From positions 1-21,782 of the forward strand of contig JANRJF010000412.1 of NCBI GenBank assembly GCA_033764095.1: a DNA stretch of 21,782 bases, read 5' to 3'. The DNA comes from JBDTMT01 sp033764095. Its GTDB lineage: Bacteria; Desulfobacterota; Binatia; HRBIN30; CADEER01. The position numbers were made by a program, and so were the translations under genes. How positions within the stretch are numbered: the stretch's first letter is position 1; each line of letters opens with the position of its first letter. The notes under the pieces were generated by a model. It searched no databases and was not told the DNA's origin. It saw only the letters and a list, made by a program, of their open reading frames with translations. Shown here piece after piece: positions 15,889 to 21,782 of this stretch.

Positions 15889-16797
15889 TCACGGATGCGT
15901 GGCGTTCCACACCTGGTCGGCGTAGTCGACGAAGCGGCCGCCGGGGAACAATTGCGCGGCCGGTTTGAGCTGCCAGATGAAGACCCCGGCCAGGCGGCCG
16001 CCGTCGTATTGGTTGATCGCCCAGGCGACCCGGTTGGCGTCGTCCTGGTAGTGGTTGACGTTCTCGATGTCGGCGCCGGCGACGATCATCGCGGCCGGGA
16101 CGCCGATCCGGGTGAGATCGCCGACGCTGAAGTCGCTGTCCATGTCGGCGTTGTAACTCTGCGCGTTGACGTAATCGAAATAGCGGCGCAGCGCCGCCCC
16201 GTCGAGCTGATCGGTGTTGTTCGGCGTGATGGTGAACAGGTAGTCGTCGCCGAGCGCCGCGCGCACCTTCTGCGCCACCTCGCGAAACTTGGCGGCGCTG
16301 GTGAAGCGCGGCGTCTCGTAGTCGATGTCGAAGCCGTCGAGCTCGTACTCGTCTACGAAGCGGCGGATCGAGGGCGCGACCTCGTCGATGTAGGCTTCGA
16401 GCAGCGGCGTCTGGTCGTCGTCCGACACCTGCTCCTGCTCGCCCCAGCCGAGGCTGATCACCAGCTTGAGCGCGCCGGCGGCGCGCAGCTCGGCGGTGTT
16501 CGCCTTGAGGGCGGCGAGGCGCTCGCGTTCGACCTGCTTGCCGACCTTCGCCTCGAAGTCGAGCGCGTGGGTGGTGCGGTCGATGTGCGCGAAGGCGACG
16601 TAGACGATGTCGAAGCGCTCGTACGGCGCATTGGCGTTGTTGGCGTCGAAGTCGCCGTCGTAGATCTCGTTGAACACCGCGCTGATGCCGTCGCCGGCCG
16701 GTGGCGGCCCGGAGCCCGACGAGCCGCAGGCGGTCAGCAGGGAGGTGGCGGCGAGCAGCAGTCCAAGGGCGGCGAGTGTACGGCGGCGGCGTGTCAT
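15889..16797 (-). CDS. GH18-family glycoside hydrolase lipoprotein (chitinase-like)
   Basis: Lipoprotein of 302 residues with a lipobox LLTAC (C24) and a TIM-barrel GH18 domain. The catalytic motif DGFDIDYE (154-161) is complete, with E161 as acid/base and D157/D159 supporting. SLGWGE (115-120) matches the SxGG strand and NAQSYN (211-216) the substrate-binding strand. It should act on chitin, peptidoglycan-derived or other N-acetylglucosamine polymers using the substrate-assisted mechanism. The ATG at 16797 is chosen by the signal peptide; the open frame continues upstream to 17541 but overlaps the next gene antiphase and looks like GC noise. No clear ribosome-binding site precedes the start. 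It is short for a chitinase and has no binding domain. Confidence 0.88.
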   Translation of the reverse strand: MTRRRRTLAALGLLLAATSLLTACGSSGSGPPPAGDGISAVFNEIYDGDFDANNANAPYERFDIVYVAFAHIDRTTHALDFEAKVGKQVERERLAALKANTAELRAAGALKLVISLGWGEQEQVSDDDQTPLLEAYIDEVAPSIRRFVDEYELDGFDIDYETPRFTSAAKFREVAQKVRAALGDDYLFTITPNNTDQLDGAALRRYFDYVNAQSYNADMDSDFSVGDLTRIGVPAAMIVAGADIENVNHYQDDANRVAWAINQYDGGRLAGVFIWQLKPAAQLFPGGRFVDYADQVWNATHP

Positions 16798-16868
16798 CTG
16801 GCCGCGATGGTACAGGCGGGACCGCTGCCGGTCATCCGCTGATTCGGGAGTCCGCGCGGTGGTGGCGC

Positions 16869-18218
16869 TCAGGGCCGGCAGCCGGCCAGCGTGTTGCTCA
16901 CCGCGGCGACCAACTCGTTGACCGCCACGCTGGCGTCGCGGTTGGCGTCGAAGGCCGGGCAGGCGGAGACCGGCTGCAGACCGAGCGCCAGGTTGACGCC
17001 GAGCACCAGCTCGTTGACCACCACCATGCCGTCGCCGTTGCAGTCGCCGGTACAGGCCTGGGCGACGGTGGTCGGCGTCGGTGTCGGCGTGTTGACCGCC
17101 GGGGTGGCGGTGCCGAACGGCGTCAGGCAGGTGTCGTTGGCCTCGTCGCAGGTGTCGTCCTCGGCGCATGGGGTGGGCAGGACGATGCACAGTCCGCCGC
17201 TGCGCCCGCACTGCACCTTGCCGTTGCAGAAGAGGCCGTCGTTGTCGCAGACGCAGGTGGTGTCGTCGCAGACCGCGCCGCCGATGAGCGGATGGACGCA
17301 GCTGCCGCCGGCGGTGCAGGCGTCGGCGGTGCAGGGGTTGCCGTCGTCGCCGCAGGCCGAGCCCGGCGAGGCGGCGCGGCAGAAGCGGTCGCAGCAGGTT
17401 CCCTCGGCGCCATTGGTCTGGCCCAGGTCGCAGTCCTCGCCCGGGTCGAGGGTCGCATTGCCGCACAGGTTCTCGAAGATGGCGGTGACGAAGAGCCCGT
17501 CGCGTTCCTGGATGCGCTCGGCGAAGCCGGGATACCCGCACGCGTCGCAGCTGGTGGTGCTGCCGTTCTGCGCGCCGAAGCGGGCCGAGACCTCGCAGGA
17601 CTGGCTGATCGCGGTGGCCGAGACGATGATCTCCATCACGTAGGTGGTGGCTTCGACCGGCTCGTCGCGGAACAGCAAGCGGGCGCTGGCCTGGCGGCTG
17701 AGGCTGGTGCCGGCGGTGTTGCCGTCGAGCTCGAGCGTCTCACCGGGCAGCACGATGTCGATCGGCAACGCCACATCGGGCGCGCCGCGGCGGGTCAGCG
17801 TCGCGATGGAGATGTCCGCCTGGGTGATGGACCCGAGGCACTCCGGGTTGTCGGCGACGCGCAGCAGGCCGCCTTCCAGGTTGAAGTCGAGGCGCAGGTT
17901 GAAGCTGGCGGGGTGCTCGAGGATGAAGCCGACGGCGAAGGAGAGGATGCCGATCTCCGGCGAGACCAGTCCCGGACCGGCGTCGGCATTGACGTTCCAC
18001 GCCGCGCGCATGGTGACGATGTTCGTATTCTCTGGCTGGGCCTGCTGGCCGGAGGCGTCGATGGTGGTCGATGCCGAGTCGCTGCTCGACTGGCCGCTGA
18101 GGATCCTGCCGCCGGCTTCGGTGAAGGTGAACTGTGCCGCCGCCACACCGGGCTGGGTGATGATGCAGAGAAGCCAGGCGCCGACGGCTGGCGCGGTGCG
18201 TCGCTGAGCTGCGCTCAT
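16869..18218 (-). CDS. Secreted Cys-rich protein with C-terminal dockerin-like module
   Basis: Exported protein of 449 residues. The signal peptide ends near VAAAQ (29). Residues 30-250 form a beta-rich domain I do not recognise. Residues 252-364 are a Cys-rich repeat opening with CGNATLDPGEDCD, the signature of the myxobacterial DUF4215-type repeat. A Pro/Thr linker (368-385) leads to a dockerin-like module (389-447) with good loop 1 (DCNGDGMVVVNE) and loop 2 (DANRDASVAVNE). The ATG at 18218 is taken because the signal peptide begins there; a longer in-frame start at 18284 would add a non-signal leader. Probably surface-attached, binding or structural. It is divergent from the methyltransferase gene. 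Confidence 0.82.
   Translation of the reverse strand: MSAAQRRTAPAVGAWLLCIITQPGVAAAQFTFTEAGGRILSGQSSSDSASTTIDASGQQAQPENTNIVTMRAAWNVNADAGPGLVSPEIGILSFAVGFILEHPASFNLRLDFNLEGGLLRVADNPECLGSITQADISIATLTRRGAPDVALPIDIVLPGETLELDGNTAGTSLSRQASARLLFRDEPVEATTYVMEIIVSATAISQSCEVSARFGAQNGSTTSCDACGYPGFAERIQERDGLFVTAIFENLCGNATLDPGEDCDLGQTNGAEGTCCDRFCRAASPGSACGDDGNPCTADACTAGGSCVHPLIGGAVCDDTTCVCDNDGLFCNGKVQCGRSGGLCIVLPTPCAEDDTCDEANDTCLTPFGTATPAVNTPTPTPTTVAQACTGDCNGDGMVVVNELVLGVNLALGLQPVSACPAFDANRDASVAVNELVAAVSNTLAGCRP
16878..17054 (-). repeat. Dockerin-like Cys-bracketed EF-hand module, copy 3
   Basis: Codes residues 389-447 of the Cys-rich secreted protein, at the C-terminus instead of the N-terminus. The order is CTGDCNGDG, a helix ending in LALG, a Cys, loop 2 with NRD, and a terminal AGC. 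It is the closest of the three copies to a classical dockerin loop (GDxNGDG). Confidence 0.75.
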
Positions 18219-18254
18219 GGCCCGGCCCCCCCTGTGGACCCCATTGCCGCACTC

Positions 18255-18284
18255 GCTGTAGCTACAAGGAAAATGCCAGTTCAA
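18255..18284 (-). promoter_or_regulatory. Possible promoter and palindrome upstream of the Cys-rich gene
   Basis: On the minus strand TTGAAC (18279-18284) and TACAGC (18255-18260) lie 18 bp apart and could be -35 and -10 boxes about 37 bp before the ATG at 18218. The -10 match is poor. A perfect 10-bp palindrome TGTAGCTACA (18257-18266) overlaps the -10 box and might be an operator. This is the most AT-rich part of the 209-bp divergent gap. Confidence 0.25.
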
Positions 18285-18427
18285 CGACGACCGTCATGGC
18301 AAGCTCGCGCGGCGCACCGGCCCAACCTGCTGCGCGTTCGCTGTGCACGGCTCGCCCACCGATCGGGCAGTGCGCGGCGCGACGAGGGCCAGCCCGTCGC
18401 GCCCGTGGAGAGGGGCAGGCGCCCGCC

Positions 18428-19288
18428 ATGCTCGTTCCGCGCCTGCGCGCCGCCGCGGTGAAAGGTCTGCGTGTGCGCCGCGGTCGCGGTACGCTGTACC
18501 GACGACTGCAGTCGCTGCGCTTCCTCGCCGGCCGCGACCGGCGCGCCGTGCTGGCCTTCCTGCGCGGCGCCCGTCACGGTGGCCCGCGGTTGAGCACTCG
18601 GCTGTGGCTGGTGGCGCGCTTCGTGCGCATCACCAACCAGGTGCGTGCCTACCACTCGCAGGCGCAGATGCTGGCGGTCGCCGAGGCGATCCTGGCGCGT
18701 GCCGGGCAGGCCGGACTGACGGTGGTCGAGTGCGGGGCAGGGAAGGGCGCCAGCACCGCCAAGCTCTCCCTGGTCACCGCGCTCGCCGGGGGCCGACTGG
18801 TGGTGTTCGACTCGTTCCGCGGCATGCCGCCGAACGACGAGCGGCACCAGGATCTCGACGGCCGCCCGATGCGGTTTCGCCCCGGCGCCTTCCGCGGCCG
18901 GCTGCGCGAGGTGCAGCGCACCGTCGCGGCGTTCGGCGCGCCCGAGGTGGTCGTGTACCGCAAGGGCTGGTTCGCCGAGACGCTGCCCGAGCTGGATGCG
19001 CAGGTCGACGTCGCGCTGCTCGACGTCGACCTGCTCGCCTCGACGCGCACCTGTCTGACCTATCTGACGCCGCGCCTGCGCGCCGGTGGGGTCATCTTCA
19101 CCCAGGACGGCCACCTGCGCGCCGTCGCGGCGCTGCTCGCCGATGCGCGCTTCTGGCGCGACGAGGCGGGTGTCGAGCCGCCGCCGGTTCCGGGCGTCGG
19201 GCGGGAGAAGTTCCTGGCGATCCGATTCGATGCCGCGGTCCGCGCGTCGGCGGCCGCCGGCGCGGGGCGGCATCGCGGCACCGCGTAG
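18428..19288 (+). CDS. TylF/macrocin-type SAM-dependent methyltransferase
   Basis: Class I methyltransferase of 286 residues, TylF-like (O-methyltransferase family). SAM motif I is ECGAGKGAS (101-109). VVFDSFRGMPP (125-135) is the family hallmark, with D128 as ribose ligand. The metal-binding acidic residues appear in LLDVDL (D199, D201) and FTQDGHL (D227). Members methylate sugar hydroxyls of macrolides or lipid- and polysaccharide-linked glycans. The ATG at 18428 is chosen because the longer in-frame start (18296) adds an Arg/Ala-rich leader with no family resemblance; GGCAGG lies about 8 bp upstream. No biosynthetic cluster is next to it, so the substrate is open. The N-terminal 50 residues are very basic. 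Confidence 0.85.
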   Translation: MLVPRLRAAAVKGLRVRRGRGTLYRRLQSLRFLAGRDRRAVLAFLRGARHGGPRLSTRLWLVARFVRITNQVRAYHSQAQMLAVAEAILARAGQAGLTVVECGAGKGASTAKLSLVTALAGGRLVVFDSFRGMPPNDERHQDLDGRPMRFRPGAFRGRLREVQRTVAAFGAPEVVVYRKGWFAETLPELDAQVDVALLDVDLLASTRTCLTYLTPRLRAGGVIFTQDGHLRAVAALLADARFWRDEAGVEPPPVPGVGREKFLAIRFDAAVRASAAAGAGRHRGTA

Positions 19289-19393
19289 CGCGCGACGCCG
19301 CCGGGCAGTGGCGGACAGCCTCTGGACGAAGAATCGCGAACGCGTATACCCGGTGCAGTGCGGTCGCGTCGCGAAAGCGTCGTACGGCGCCTG

Positions 19394-19430
19394 ATAGCGC
19401 ATCGCAATCACGCTGATCGGTTCATTGTAT
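19394..19430. promoter_or_regulatory. Candidate OxyR-binding site upstream of katG
   Basis: The four-tetranucleotide OxyR consensus ATAG-N7-CTAT-N7-ATAG-N7-CTAT is matched with exact 7-bp spacing: ATAG (19394-19397), CAAT (19405-19408), ATCG (19416-19419), GTAT (19427-19430), 13 of 16 bases. It ends 69 bp before the katG ATG, a position usual for activation. katG is a classical OxyR target. The oxyR gene is not in the window and a second regulator such as FurA cannot be excluded. Confidence 0.55.
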
Positions 19431-19499
19431 TTGCCGTCACGACGCGGCGGACGCAGGGTGGCGTCACCGCGAAGCAACCAATCCAGGGAGACCACACCG

Positions 19500-21680
<2,181 letters not shown>

Positions 21681-21697
21681 TCGCGCGACACGCTCGC

Positions 21698-21720
21698 CGG
21701 GAGGCGCGATCGCCGTCCCG
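21698..21720 (+). terminator. Hairpin after katG
   Basis: CGGGAGGCG pairs with CGCC-G-TCCCG around a CGAT loop: a 9-bp stem with one bulged G, starting 18 bases after the katG TAA. There is no T-run. The remaining 60 bases to the right edge show nothing I can name. Confidence 0.4.
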
Positions 21721-21782
21721 CCAACCGCTTCCCCCGGCGCGCCGTTGCACCTTCCTCGCACCAGACAAGCGGGGCCGGGCGC

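Noticed and set aside
16798..17541. Upstream extension of the GH18 open frame
   Set aside because: The lipoprotein signal starts at 16797. The extra 248 codons overlap the Cys-rich gene on the same strand in another frame and show no domain.

Overview
This is a GC-rich bacterial chromosome segment with 13 protein-coding genes, the first of them cut by the left edge. It has no RNA genes, CRISPR array, phage or insertion sequences. No gap between genes exceeds about 220 bases. The taxonomic guess is inference only: the mixture of acyl-CoA/steroid-type catabolic genes, secreted proteins with a Cys-bracketed dockerin-like module, and a myxobacterial-style Cys-rich repeat suggests a Deltaproteobacteria-like lineage such as Candidatus Binatota (Binatia) or a relative.

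Left end (1-2909, minus strand): a tight catabolic cluster, read right to left, of a glutathione S-transferase, a FAS1-type MaoC hydratase subunit, a DUF35 zinc-ribbon/OB-fold protein, a second MaoC hydratase subunit and a thiolase-fold protein (partial). The last four reproduce the order ChsH2(MaoC)-ChsH2(DUF35)-ChsH1-Ltp2 of the mycobacterial cholesterol side-chain operon, but ChsH2 is split into two genes. Two junctions are 4-bp start/stop overlaps. The predicted job is hydration of an enoyl-CoA followed by retro-aldol cleavage of a branched, possibly steroid-like, acyl-CoA side chain.

Middle left (3113-9489, plus strand): a secreted protein with an N-terminal dockerin-like module, a Baeyer-Villiger-type flavin monooxygenase (a plausible partner for ketone or steroid catabolism), and a membrane multi-PAS histidine kinase with no adjacent response regulator.

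Middle right (9511-18218, minus strand): six genes in one direction with 71-107 bp gaps. They are a secreted alpha/beta-hydrolase with a dockerin-like module, a nucleotidyltransferase-family protein, a lipoprotein sulfatase, a short-chain dehydrogenase, a GH18 lipoprotein, and a secreted Cys-rich protein ending in a dockerin-like module. Four of the six are predicted to be exported, which suggests extracellular or envelope polymer and ester processing.

Right end (18428-21680, plus strand): a TylF-type methyltransferase and a complete catalase-peroxidase KatG. Upstream of katG, a 37-bp site matches the OxyR tetranucleotide consensus at 13 of 16 positions with exact spacing.

The strongest leads are the split ChsH2-type hydratase/aldolase cluster, the Cys-bracketed dockerin-like module shared by three unrelated secreted proteins, the OxyR-like site before katG, and an 18-bp perfect palindrome just before the ribosome-binding site of the first dockerin-like gene.
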